From an uncultured Clostridium sp. (GTDB taxonomy: Bacteria > Bacillota > Clostridia > TANB77 > CAG-508): a stretch of 20,470 nt of DNA. Positions 7,617 through 15,921 of the stretch are shown in pieces; positions within the stretch are counted from its first letter, which is position 1, and the number at the start of each line of letters is the position of its first letter. The notes under the pieces were generated by a model that was not told the DNA's origin, did no database searches, and saw only the letters and a list, made by a program, of their open reading frames with translations. The stretch lies in the NCBI GenBank assembly GCA_900557195.1, contig USRT01000032.1, positions 1 to 20,470 of the forward strand, read 5' to 3'. The position numbers and the translations under genes were made by a program.

Positions 7617-10002
7617 AACATATGTAAAAAATGACATTACTAATTTTCCATTATATTCTTCTATTGCATTTGATTTGACTGTTACATCTGTTTTCACGCC
7701 ACTTATAACTGGAAATACACTATATATTTATGAAAATTCAAATCCACAATTATTATTAAAACAAATCGTAGATGATAAAAAAGTACAAATATTAAAACTC
7801 ACTCCAGCACATTTATCTTTATTACAAGATATTGTGTCGGAAACAATAATTACTAAATTAATTGTTGGTGGTGATATATTAACACATGAAATATGTAAAA
7901 AAATAACTAAAATTTTTAATAATAATGTTTCCATATTTAATGAATATGGTCCAACTGAAGCTACAGTTGGTTGTATGACTTACGTATATCAAAAAGATGA
8001 TATTAAAAATTACGCATCTGTTCCAATAGGAATTCCTGCTGATAATACACAAATTTTATTATTAAATAGTGATTATAATTTAATTCCTTTTGGATATAAG
8101 GGACATATATTTATTGGTGGAAAATGTCTATCAAAAGGATATTTAAATTTAAATAATATTACAAAAGAAAGATTTATCTCTTCCCCTTTTAATAACGAAA
8201 TTATTTATTCTACTGGAGATATTGCAAAATTATTTAATAATGGAATTATGGAATATACTGGCAGAAAAGACTTTCAGGTTAAAATTAATGGATATAGAAT
8301 AGAAACAGGAGAAATTCAATCTAAAATATTAAATTATAAAAATATAAAAAATTGCCATGTTAATGTTATAACAATGAATAATTCAAAATTATTATGCGCA
8401 TATTTTGTTTCTGATACAGATATAGATATAAATGATTTAAAAAATTTCCTTATGGACTCTTTGCCTAAATATATGATTCCAAAATATTATATAAAGGTAA
8501 CTGAAATTCCTTTAACTGTAAATGGAAAAATAAATAAATCATTACTTCCTCTACCTGAACAAAATAAAGAAATTCAATATGTATATCCATGTAATGAATT
8601 AGAACAGTTATTATATGACACATTTATAAAAATATTAAATATAGAAAAAATTAGTGTAACCCAAAATATATTTGATTATTTAATAGACTCACTTACTATA
8701 ATAAAAATACAAACAAAATTGTATTCTTTGGGTATTTCCTTAGATACACAGGTTTTTTATAATTATTCAAGTATTAGAGATATTAGTAACTATATTTCAC
8801 AAAAATCTGATACAAATTACAATAATATATCTGATTTAGAAAAAATTAAGATACCAGATATTATAATACCTAATACTATTAATAATTATGAATATAAAAA
8901 TATATTATTTTTTGGTACAACTGGATTTATAGGTATACATATTTTACATGAGTTATTAGAGAATACAGATGCACATATTTATTGTATTATACGTGAAAAA
9001 GATAATATAAATTCTATCGAAAGATTTAAGCAAAAATACAATTTTTATTACTCTAATTTAAATTCTATTATAGATAGAATTACTCCAATAACAGGTGATT
9101 TACATGGTGATAATTTTAATTTATTAGAACAGACATATATTGAACTGTGTAATAAAATTGATTGTGTATTTTCTTCTGCTGCAATTGTAAAACACTTTGG
9201 AGACCCAGAAGCGTTTTATAAAACTAATGTATTAGGCACACAAAAAATAGTTGACTTTTGTATAAAAAATAATGTACCTTTTCATTATATATCTACACTA
9301 TCTGTATCAGGATATGGCTTAACAGATACTCCTAATTGTACATTTTCAGAAAATGATTTTTATATAAGTCAAAAATATAATGATAATATTTATGTAAAAA
9401 GTAAATTACAAGCAGAATCTATAATATTAAATGCATGTAAATTTCAAAATTTAAAAGCTTCAATTTATAGAATAGGTAATATAACTAATAGATTTAATGA
9501 TGGTATATTCCAAGAAAATGCCTCAGAAAATGCCTTTTTAAATAGATTATCTTCTATTATAAATTTAAATTGTATACCAATTGAATTATTAGATTTTAAG
9601 TTAGAATTTACACCTGTTGATTATTGTGCTAAATTTATTGTATATCTTAGTAAAAATATGTATAATAATTTAAATATTTATCATTTATTTAATAATAATT
9701 TAATAACATTTAAAGATTTTAATGATATTTTAAAGTTATTCGGATATAAATTAAAAATAATTACTTTAAGTGAATTTAAAAATAAATTATTAAATTCTGA
9801 ATTTAATAGTTTTGGTATAACAAATTATTTATCTATTATTAATAATAAAAATAATTCATCATTAATTATTGATAATAATCATACAAATAGATTGTTAAAT
9901 AATGATAATTTAAATTGGCCTAATATTACATATGAATATATAGAAAAAATAATTAATTATTTAAAAAAATATAATTTTATAGGAGACATTTATGAAAAAT
10001 AA
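7603..10002 (+). CDS. NRPS, second reading frame: rest of adenylation domain, PCP and thioester reductase
   Basis: Continuation of the same protein in the +1 frame; numbering is for the joined 1433-aa chain. The A domain continues with NEYGPTEAT (747-755), YSTGDIA, GRKDFQVKINGYR (854 on) and NGK (catalytic Lys near 943). A carrier domain follows with its phosphopantetheine serine in LIDSL (Ser997). The C-terminal reductase (about 1060-1433) is an extended SDR with GTTGFIG (from 1072) and YVKSK (Tyr1231, Lys1235), implying NADPH-dependent reductive release as an aldehyde or alcohol. Alone, this frame has no RBS-supported start (first TTG at 7675), so it is not an independent gene. The expected product is an N-acyl amino aldehyde or a derivative. 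No phosphopantetheinyl transferase or exporter is nearby. The stop overlaps the kinase start by 11 nt. Confidence 0.88.
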   Translation, partial: GWANKTYVKNDITNFPLYSSIAFDLTVTSVFTPLITGNTLYIYENSNPQLLLKQIVDDKKVQILKLTPAHLSLLQDIVSETIITKLIVGGDILTHEICKKITKIFNNNVSIFNEYGPTEATVGCMTYVYQKDDIKNYASVPIGIPADNTQILLLNSDYNLIPFGYKGHIFIGGKCLSKGYLNLNNITKERFISSPFNNEIIYSTGDIAKLFNNGIMEYTGRKDFQVKINGYRIETGEIQSKILNYKNIKNCHVNVITMNNSKLLCAYFVSDTDIDINDLKNFLMDSLPKYMIPKYYIKVTEIPLTVNGKINKSLLPLPEQNKEIQYVYPCNELEQLLYDTFIKILNIEKISVTQNIFDYLIDSLTIIKIQTKLYSLGISLDTQVFYNYSSIRDISNYISQKSDTNYNNISDLEKIKIPDIIIPNTINNYEYKNILFFGTTGFIGIHILHELLENTDAHIYCIIREKDNINSIERFKQKYNFYYSNLNSIIDRITPITGDLHGDNFNLLEQTYIELCNKIDCVFSSAAIVKHFGDPEAFYKTNVLGTQKIVDFCIKNNVPFHYISTLSVSGYGLTDTPNCTFSENDFYISQKYNDNIYVKSKLQAESIILNACKFQNLKASIYRIGNITNRFNDGIFQENASENAFLNRLSSIINLNCIPIELLDFKLEFTPVDYCAKFIVYLSKNMYNNLNIYHLFNNNLITFKDFNDILKLFGYKLKIITLSEFKNKLLNSEFNSFGITNYLSIINNKNNSSLIIDNNHTNRLLNNDNLNWPNITYEYIEKIINYLKKYNFIGDIYEK

Positions 10003-11917
10003 TAGTAATAATAAAAAGAAAATTAATAATTTTTCTTATAATAAACTAGCATTTTTAAATAGTTTAATAGCATTAGTGTTAGTAATAATTTTATATTTTG
10101 CATTACCTAAAATTTTAAATTATCCATCTAATACAATTGATAATGATTTTCAAATTAAGGTAGTTGGAATAACTTATACATCTCAATTTTTAATACTTGC
10201 TACTTTAATAGTTTCATTTATATTTTTATTTGTTAGATTTATATATAAAAAATTGTATAATGGTATTTTAGGTTCGACAGATTCTATTATAAAAACAAGA
10301 AAAAAATGTTTTAATGTACAATACGCTATGTTGATAATTGAAGTACTTTTACCTACTATTTTATGCTTTTTTTTATTAATTCTTTTTAAAACAAATATGG
10401 ATTTACTTTTAAGAATAAGTATTGTTATTTTTTCTTTTGCATCAATATTTGGAATAACATCATATATGATTAGTAGAACATTTTTTAGGAATTTATTAAT
10501 TATTACATCTAATTATTGTGAAAATGACTTTAAAACTATTAGAATTAGTACACCTTTTAAATTATTAATTTTAACATTGCCATTATTTATATGCTCTTTT
10601 GTTTTAATACTATTAATTAGCACTACAACAATGACTATAGAAAAAGGAGATTTATTATACAATTTTTATAAGCAAGAACTAATAAATTCATTAGATGAAA
10701 AGAATTTATCATTAGAAGATATAAAAAATAAATTAACTACTCTTGAATTCAAATCTGAGAATGACTTTGCATTAATTATGGATGCCGAAAATGGCAAAAT
10801 TCTATATAAAAGTAAAAATATGAATATACCAGATGAATCGTTCTTATCTAATTATACATTATCTTTTTATAGTGAAAGTAATGGTCAATGTTTTGAATAT
10901 TATGGACAAACTACTCAAGCTTGTATGCATAAAGTAACTATAGATGAAGGTACATATTATATTGGAATACACTTTGAAACATTTTCAAATACAATATTTT
11001 TACCATTTTTTATATGTATAGGAGTTTTGATTGTTTTTATTATAATTTACATATCATATATTGGAAAAACAATATCAACTGATATTACTAATATAACTAA
11101 TGGAATGAATTCAATACTAAACTTAAATAATATTTCGAATGCAAAAAGTTTACCAATTACCTCAAATGATGAATTTGGTGATTTAACTATCTCATATAAT
11201 AAAATTCAGGATTTAACAATGTCACATATTAAACAGATTGAATATAATCAAGATAAACTAATGGAACAAGAGCGTATGGCCTCACTTGGACAATTAATTG
11301 GAGGAATAGCACATAATTTAAAAACACCTATAATGTCAATAGCTGGTGCATCTAAAGGTTTAGAAGATTTAATTGAAGAATACGATTTATCAATAGATGA
11401 CTCTGATGTAACAAGCGAAGATCATCACGAAATAGCAAATGAAATGAATGCCTGGGTTAAAAAAATAAAAATATACACTGAATATATGTCTGATATTATA
11501 ACTACAGTAAAAGGGCAAGTTGTAACATTATCAAATACATCATCAGATTCCTTTACTATTGAAGAACTCTTAAAAAGTATAGATATTTTAATGAAACATG
11601 AATTAAAAAATGCTTTAATTAATTTAAATACTGTATTAGAAATACCAGATTCTTTATCTTTACATGGAAATATAAATAGCCTTGTACAGGTAATTAATAA
11701 TATGATTTCTAATTCAATTCAAGCATATAATGGTGAACCTAATGAAAAAATAGATTTAATATTAAAAAAAGAAAACGATAATATTATTATTTCTATTCAA
11801 GATTATGCATGTGGAATTCCTAAGGAAGTTCAAGATAAATTATTTAACGAGATGGTTACTACTAAAGGGAAAAATGGAACTGGCCTTCGGATTATTTATG
11901 TCATACTCTACTATTAA
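9992..11917 (+). CDS. Membrane sensor histidine kinase, first reading frame
   Basis: The ATG follows AGGAGA with 5-nt spacing and overlaps the NRPS stop by 11 nt. Five hydrophobic helices are at about 21-40, 64-84, 111-131, 139-160 and 189-211. An extracytoplasmic segment (about 212-333) has Cys300 and Cys311. A sixth helix at 335-357 leads into a HAMP-like linker, a dimerisation/phosphorylation helix with His441 in IAHNLKTP, and a HATPase domain. The N-box Asn is at about 574. The G1 box reads DYACGIP (Asp604), with alanine where glycine is usual. In the zero frame the G2 box becomes GTGLR and the protein stops at 11915-11917. A +1 shift at 11888 restores GTGLGL and gives 668 aa ending at 11999. 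Its location suggests it senses the NRPS product or a linked state (inference). Confidence 0.88.
   Translation: MKNNSNNKKKINNFSYNKLAFLNSLIALVLVIILYFALPKILNYPSNTIDNDFQIKVVGITYTSQFLILATLIVSFIFLFVRFIYKKLYNGILGSTDSIIKTRKKCFNVQYAMLIIEVLLPTILCFFLLILFKTNMDLLLRISIVIFSFASIFGITSYMISRTFFRNLLIITSNYCENDFKTIRISTPFKLLILTLPLFICSFVLILLISTTTMTIEKGDLLYNFYKQELINSLDEKNLSLEDIKNKLTTLEFKSENDFALIMDAENGKILYKSKNMNIPDESFLSNYTLSFYSESNGQCFEYYGQTTQACMHKVTIDEGTYYIGIHFETFSNTIFLPFFICIGVLIVFIIIYISYIGKTISTDITNITNGMNSILNLNNISNAKSLPITSNDEFGDLTISYNKIQDLTMSHIKQIEYNQDKLMEQERMASLGQLIGGIAHNLKTPIMSIAGASKGLEDLIEEYDLSIDDSDVTSEDHHEIANEMNAWVKKIKIYTEYMSDIITTVKGQVVTLSNTSSDSFTIEELLKSIDILMKHELKNALINLNTVLEIPDSLSLHGNINSLVQVINNMISNSIQAYNGEPNEKIDLILKKENDNIIISIQDYACGIPKEVQDKLFNEMVTTKGKNGTGLRIIYVILYY
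11885..11894 (+). other. Putative +1 ribosomal frameshift site in the kinase gene
   Basis: CTT CGG ATTA contains the same TTCGGAT 7-mer (11886-11892) as the NRPS site. Zero frame: CTT CGG, then a stop 9 codons later. Skipping one base gives CTT C GGA TTA, restoring Leu-Gly-Leu of the GTGLGL G2 box, so the shift point is fixed almost to the base. CTT is also the P-site codon of the classic prfB +1 shift. An AAAGGGA lies about 14 nt upstream, farther than the prfB stimulator. Confidence 0.62.
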
Positions 11918-11999
11918 AGCAAATTTTAATGGAAATATTGAATTTCAATCAAAAGAAGGAGTAGGAACTACTTTTAATATAACAATACCAATTAATTAA
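11889..11999 (+). CDS. Histidine kinase, +1-frame C-terminal tail
   Basis: From GGA at 11889 the +1 frame encodes the last 36 residues of the HATPase domain: the rest of the G2 box (GLF), a helix (MSYSTIKANF), the strand GNIEFQS, and the terminal KEGVGTTFNITIP typical of histidine kinases. It stops at TAA 11997-11999. It has no start of its own and is the natural end of the upstream kinase. Its intact conservation argues against old decay. Confidence 0.85.
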   Translation, partial: GLFMSYSTIKANFNGNIEFQSKEGVGTTFNITIPIN

Positions 12000-12040
12000 T
12001 ATTAATTATACTATAAATATTTATAAATCATTAGAATTAT

Positions 12041-12073
12041 TAAATAATAGTTATTATTTACGAATTTCTTCGT
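12041..12073 (+). repeat. Two small dyads in the kinase 3' untranslated region
   Basis: TAAATAATA-GT-TATTATTTA (12041-12060) is a 9-bp palindrome, followed at once by ACGAA-TTTC-TTCGT (12060-12073). Neither is followed by a T-run, so they are not clear terminators. They may stabilise the 3' end or be chance in AT-rich DNA. Confidence 0.25.
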
Positions 12074-12140
12074 TTAATAGATAATCTTACCTCTTTAGTA
12101 ATTTTAAGTAAGCTGTGAATTGTACTAAATAGTACTATAA

Positions 12141-12180
12141 AAGCAATAAAATTTAAACTTTTTATTGCTTTTTTTATTTT
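12141..12180 (+). terminator. Terminator after the NRPS-kinase operon
   Basis: An 11-bp stem AAGCAATAAAA/TTTTATTGCTT with an 8-nt loop is followed by TTTTTATTTT. The descending arm and T-tract also supply the -35 of the next promoter. A separate short dyad, GTACTA-AA-TAGTAC, lies just upstream at 12122-12135. Confidence 0.75.
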
Positions 12181-12193
12181 TTATGAATATAAT
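12165..12193 (+). promoter_or_regulatory. Promoter of the HD-GYP regulator gene
   Basis: -35 TTGCTT (12165-12170), 17-bp spacer, -10 TATAAT (12188-12193), about 36 nt before the ATG at 12229. It is built into the descending arm and T-tract of the preceding terminator. TTGCTT plus the T-run and ATT repeat the layout of the NRPS promoter. Confidence 0.6.
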
Positions 12194-12228
12194 AAACTTG
12201 ATATAAAGAGATAAAAGGTTGTGTTATT

Positions 12229-13278
12229 ATGAGGAAAAATAAACAAACTACAATATCATCTAAATACAGAATTATAGCAGTAGATGACGAGATAGGCATT
12301 ATCGACTCTTTGTCTATTTACTTAAAAAAGTCTGGGTACGATTTTGTTGGCTGTACAGATCCACTAGAAGCTATACAAAAGATTAAAACTGAACATTTTG
12401 ATCTTATGATTTTAGATTTTATTATGACTCCAATTCATGGAGATAAACTAGTTGAAGAAATAAGAAAATTTAACAAAGAGCTTTATATACTTTTATTAAC
12501 AGGTCATAAAGATTTAGCTCCACCTTTAGATACAATAAAAAGACTAGATATACAAGGATATTGTGAAAAAAGCGATAAATTTGATCAGCTTCTTTTACTA
12601 ATAGAATCTGGAATAAAATCTATTTCGCAAATGAATTTAATAAAACAAATGAATGAAGAACTTTCTAACACATATAATGAGTTGGAAACTGCCTATTTAG
12701 AAAGTATTGAGACATTACGATACACAGTAGAAGCAAAGGATCCATATACTTCTGGTCATTCTAGTAGAGTAGCTAAATATTCTAAACTTATAGGAAAATA
12801 TTTAAATCTATCAGAACACGACTTAAAAATTCTACATATTGGTGGACTATTTCATGATATTGGAAAAATAGGAATTCCAGATAGCATCTTACTTAAAGAT
12901 TCTTCTCTTACAACAGATGAATACTCACAAATAAAAAATCATCCTGCAATTGGAGCGCATATTCTATGTAATGCCAAAATTTTTAAAGATATTATACCTA
13001 TAGTTAAACATCACCATGAGAAATATAATGGAACAGGATACCCCTCTCAGTTGATGGGAGATTCAATTCCATATTTAGCTCGAATCACTACTATATCAGA
13101 TTCATTTGATGCAATGTCCTCAAAAAGAAACTATCGTAATGAATTAACATTAGATAATATAATAACAGAAATAGAAAACAATAAAGGAATTCAATTTGAT
13201 CCAAATATTTCAGATGTATTTTTGGATATTTTAAGAAATCATTATGATGAAATAGAAAAAATAAAAGGTGAAATATAA
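12229..13278 (+). CDS. Response regulator with HD-GYP phosphodiesterase domain
   Basis: 349 aa. The N-terminal REC domain has an acidic pair Asp19-Asp20, phosphoacceptor Asp63 (ILDF), Thr91 and Lys114, all the residues needed for phosphotransfer. A helical linker (about 125-165) leads to an HD-GYP domain with HSSRVAKYS, HDIGK (His209-Asp210, Lys213), HHHEKYNGTGYP (GYP 270-272) and DSFDAM. HD-GYP proteins hydrolyse cyclic-di-GMP (some cGAMP). As the only regulator beside the kinase, it is the obvious phosphorylation partner, so output would be second-messenger turnover rather than DNA binding (inference). The ATG follows AAAAGG at about 10 nt. Its codon use is closer to the housekeeping genes than that of the NRPS. 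Confidence 0.93.
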   Translation: MRKNKQTTISSKYRIIAVDDEIGIIDSLSIYLKKSGYDFVGCTDPLEAIQKIKTEHFDLMILDFIMTPIHGDKLVEEIRKFNKELYILLLTGHKDLAPPLDTIKRLDIQGYCEKSDKFDQLLLLIESGIKSISQMNLIKQMNEELSNTYNELETAYLESIETLRYTVEAKDPYTSGHSSRVAKYSKLIGKYLNLSEHDLKILHIGGLFHDIGKIGIPDSILLKDSSLTTDEYSQIKNHPAIGAHILCNAKIFKDIIPIVKHHHEKYNGTGYPSQLMGDSIPYLARITTISDSFDAMSSKRNYRNELTLDNIITEIENNKGIQFDPNISDVFLDILRNHYDEIEKIKGEI

Positions 13279-13418
13279 TATATTTTATAAATAAATATTT
13301 ACCATTTAGATTTTGTGTTATTTTACATTTCAATCTTCCATAAAATAATATATTTATTATTGTTATTTTTTATAAATACACTATTTCACTAAATAGATAT
13401 AAATTGTAAATTATATCT

Positions 13419-13465
13419 AAAAAAGAATAGCTAGTTAAATCATTAAAATCAGCTATTCTTTTTTT
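13419..13465. terminator. Bidirectional terminator between HD-GYP and tex
   Basis: AAAAAAGAATAGCT pairs with AGCTATTCTTTTTT across an 18-nt loop. The A-run on the left and T-run on the right make it work on both strands, as needed between convergent genes ending at 13278 and 13575. The rest of this 296-bp gap holds no gene I can support. Confidence 0.8.
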
Positions 13466-13574
13466 ATACATAATATATCTATATAGATAACTTAATTTAT
13501 AGTACTTTTATCTATTATTTTTAATATACTAATAATCTATTACTTTTTATTTCTATTATTTACATCAAAATCAA

Positions 13575-15725
13575 TTAAATTTTCATACTTAAACTTACTT
13601 TTTGTCTCTCTAAATCTATTTTTATTACTTTTACTTTAACAATATCTCCTATAGATACAACATCAGAAGGATTTTTTACAAAATTATCACTAAGTTCTGA
13701 TATATGAACTAATCCATCATGTTTCACTCCTATATCCACAAAAGCGCCAAAGTCTATTACGTTTCTTACAGTACCATTTAAAATCATGCCTTCTCGTAAA
13801 TCCTCGAATTTTAAAACATCATTTCTCAGAATTGGTTTTGGCATTTCATCTCTTGGATCCCTCCCTGGTTTAGAAAGCTCATCAATTATATCTTTTAATG
13901 TCATTTCACCCATATCTAATCTTTTTGACATATCCTGGGTATTTATACAATTTAATTTTAGTTTTAATTCATTTAGTTTTTCTTTATCTATTAAATCTTC
14001 TTTCTTATATCCAACCTCTGCAAGTAATTTTTCTGCTTGCTCATAACTTTCTGGATGTACTGCTGTAATCTCTAATGGATTTTTTCCGTCAAATATACGA
14101 ATAAATCCTGCACATTGTTCGAATGCTACTTTTCCAAGTTTTGGTACTTTTAATAATTCTTTTCTTTCTTTTAACATTCCATTTTCATCTCTATATTTAA
14201 CTATATTATTTGCTATAGTTTTATTTATTCCAGATACATATGATAAAAGTGATGGTGTTGCGGTATTTACATCAACACCTACTTTATTTACAGCATCTTC
14301 TACAACACCAGTTAAACTCTCTGCTAATCTTTTCTGATTTACATCATGTTGATATTGACCAACACCAATTGCTTTAGGATCAATTTTTACAAGTTCTGCT
14401 AATGGATCTTGCAGTCTTCTTGCAATTGATATAGCACCTCTTAATGATACATTTATATCAGGATATTCTTCTGTAGCAAGCTTTGATGCTGAATAAACTG
14501 AAGCACCAGCTTCACTTACAATTGCATAATGAACATCTTCTTCTACTTCTTTTATTAAATCTGCAACAAACATCTCTGACTCGCGAGATGCTGTACCATT
14601 TCCAATTGCAATCATATTAATTTTATATGTACTAATTAACTTTTTTAGCTCTTTTTTTGCTCCTTCCACATCATTTTGTGGTTCTGTAGGATATACGGTT
14701 GTTGTTTCTAATAGCTTTCCTGTTTCATCTATTACTGCTATTTTACATCCAGTTCTATATGCTGGGTCAAATCCCATTACAGTTAAATTTTTAAGTGGTG
14801 CCCCTAACAATAATTGTTTTGCATTTTTACCAAATACTTTTATAGCTTGTTCTTCAGCCTTTTCTGTCAAATCTGAGCGTATTTCTCTTTCTACAGATGG
14901 TTCTATTAATCTTTTAAAGCTATCTTGGATAGTCTCTATTAAATATGGAGCATATTGACTATTAAAATCTTTAATAACATCCTTTTGTATTAAATTAAGT
15001 ATCGTATCTTCGGGTTTATCTATTTTAATTTTTAAAAATTCTTCTTTTTCTCCTCTATTAATTGCTAATATTCTATGACTTGGAATTCTATTAACTCTTT
15101 CTGAAAAATCATAATACATCTCATAACTTGATTTTTCATCTTTGACTGCCTTAGTTGTAATAAGACCTTCTCTATAATATATTCTTTTTATTTCTTTTCT
15201 ATAATTTGCATTATCTGAAATATTTTCTGCAATGATATCTTCTGCTCCTGAAATTGCATCTCCTATTGTGTTAACCTCTTTTTCTTCATTTAAAAAGTCT
15301 TTAGCAATATCTTCTATAGATTTTGTATCATCTTGCTTAAAAATAATATTTGCAAGTTTCTCTAATCCCTTTTCCTTTGCAATTGTTGCTCTTGTTCTCT
15401 TCTTTTGTTTGTATGGTCTGTATATATCTTCAACTTCTGCAAGTATTTTTGCATTCTCTAATGCTATTATTATCTCATCAGTTAATTTACCTTGTTCTTC
15501 TATTGATTTTTTTACCTCTTCCTTTCTTGTTTCAAGATTTCTAAGATAATTAAGTCTTTCTCCTAATTCTCTTAAAATTTCATCACTTAATCCTCCTGTT
15601 ACTTCTTTTCTATATCTAGCAATAAAAGGAATTGTATTTCCCTCATCTATTAGTTTAACAGTTGCCTCAACTTGTGACTCTTTTATATTTAATTCTTTTG
15701 CAATAATCTCATTAATTAAACTCAT
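13575..15725 (-). CDS. tex: Tex-family RNA-binding transcription accessory protein
   Basis: 716 aa, the usual length. It begins with the Tex N-terminal helical region (IPFIARYRKEVTGGL near residue 32). A YqgF/RNase H-like domain starts at about 315 (MGFDPAYRTGCKIAV), followed by helix-hairpin-helix elements (SLLSYVSGINKTIANNIV, then LGKVAFEQCAGFIRI). A C-terminal S1 RNA-binding domain spans about 645-714 (GTVRNVIDFGAFVDIGVKHD). Tex proteins bind nucleic acid and are linked to transcription and expression of toxin or stress genes in several bacteria. The ATG follows AAGGAAGGA. Single-gene transcript with its own promoter. No defects seen. Confidence 0.97.
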   Translation of the reverse strand: MSLINEIIAKELNIKESQVEATVKLIDEGNTIPFIARYRKEVTGGLSDEILRELGERLNYLRNLETRKEEVKKSIEEQGKLTDEIIIALENAKILAEVEDIYRPYKQKKRTRATIAKEKGLEKLANIIFKQDDTKSIEDIAKDFLNEEKEVNTIGDAISGAEDIIAENISDNANYRKEIKRIYYREGLITTKAVKDEKSSYEMYYDFSERVNRIPSHRILAINRGEKEEFLKIKIDKPEDTILNLIQKDVIKDFNSQYAPYLIETIQDSFKRLIEPSVEREIRSDLTEKAEEQAIKVFGKNAKQLLLGAPLKNLTVMGFDPAYRTGCKIAVIDETGKLLETTTVYPTEPQNDVEGAKKELKKLISTYKINMIAIGNGTASRESEMFVADLIKEVEEDVHYAIVSEAGASVYSASKLATEEYPDINVSLRGAISIARRLQDPLAELVKIDPKAIGVGQYQHDVNQKRLAESLTGVVEDAVNKVGVDVNTATPSLLSYVSGINKTIANNIVKYRDENGMLKERKELLKVPKLGKVAFEQCAGFIRIFDGKNPLEITAVHPESYEQAEKLLAEVGYKKEDLIDKEKLNELKLKLNCINTQDMSKRLDMGEMTLKDIIDELSKPGRDPRDEMPKPILRNDVLKFEDLREGMILNGTVRNVIDFGAFVDIGVKHDGLVHISELSDNFVKNPSDVVSIGDIVKVKVIKIDLERQKVSLSMKI

Positions 15726-15757
15726 AATTTATTCCTTCCTTCTCTTTTATTGTTTGC

Positions 15758-15786
15758 ATTATATCAAAGAGCAATCTTTATTTCAA
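15758..15786 (-). promoter_or_regulatory. Promoter of tex
   Basis: On the minus strand: -35 TTGAAA (15786-15781), 17-bp spacer, -10 TATAAT (15763-15758), about 33 nt before the ATG. The layout equals that of the ABC-F promoter (TTGAAA-N17-TATAAT), suggesting the same housekeeping sigma factor. Confidence 0.75.
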
Positions 15787-15801
15787 TAAAAACATTGCTC
15801 T
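15768..15801. repeat. Inverted repeat straddling the tex -35 box
   Basis: AGAGCAAT and ATTGCTCT (8 bp, perfect) are separated by 18 nt, one arm in the -35/-10 spacer and the other upstream of the -35. An operator is plausible. As transcription should start downstream of it, it is not an RNA hairpin of the tex leader. Confidence 0.4.
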
Positions 15802-15880
15802 ACTAGTTCATTAGTTATTATTTAATATAATTTCCTCAAAAAACTATATACTCTTTTAACTTTTTTGTATTATTCCATAT

Positions 15881-15921
15881 AAATTAAAATAAGCGTTATT
15901 ATATAACGCTTATTTTAATTT
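15881..15921 (-). terminator. Terminator of the ABC-F gene
   Basis: A 19-bp perfect stem (15881-15899 with 15903-15921) has the core AAGCGTTAT/ATAACGCTT and a 3-nt loop. It overlaps the last bases of the ABC-F stop codon (15920-15922). A/T-rich outer pairs provide a short U-tract on either strand. Confidence 0.78.

Noticed and set aside
9739..9745. A third TTCGGAT in the NRPS reductase domain
   Set aside because: Here the codons are TTC GGA, in frame, and no shift is needed. It serves as a control showing that the 7-mer alone does not break a gene; the CGG phase matters.
5700..11999. Operon as a simple pseudogene
   Set aside because: Only one frame change per gene, at identical sites, with all other motifs intact and no other stop codons; decay would scatter lesions. 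It is kept as an alternative, not the main reading.
13287..13420. AT-only dyads after the HD-GYP gene as regulatory elements
   Set aside because: Short, AT-only and without conserved spacing; chance is the better explanation in DNA of this composition.
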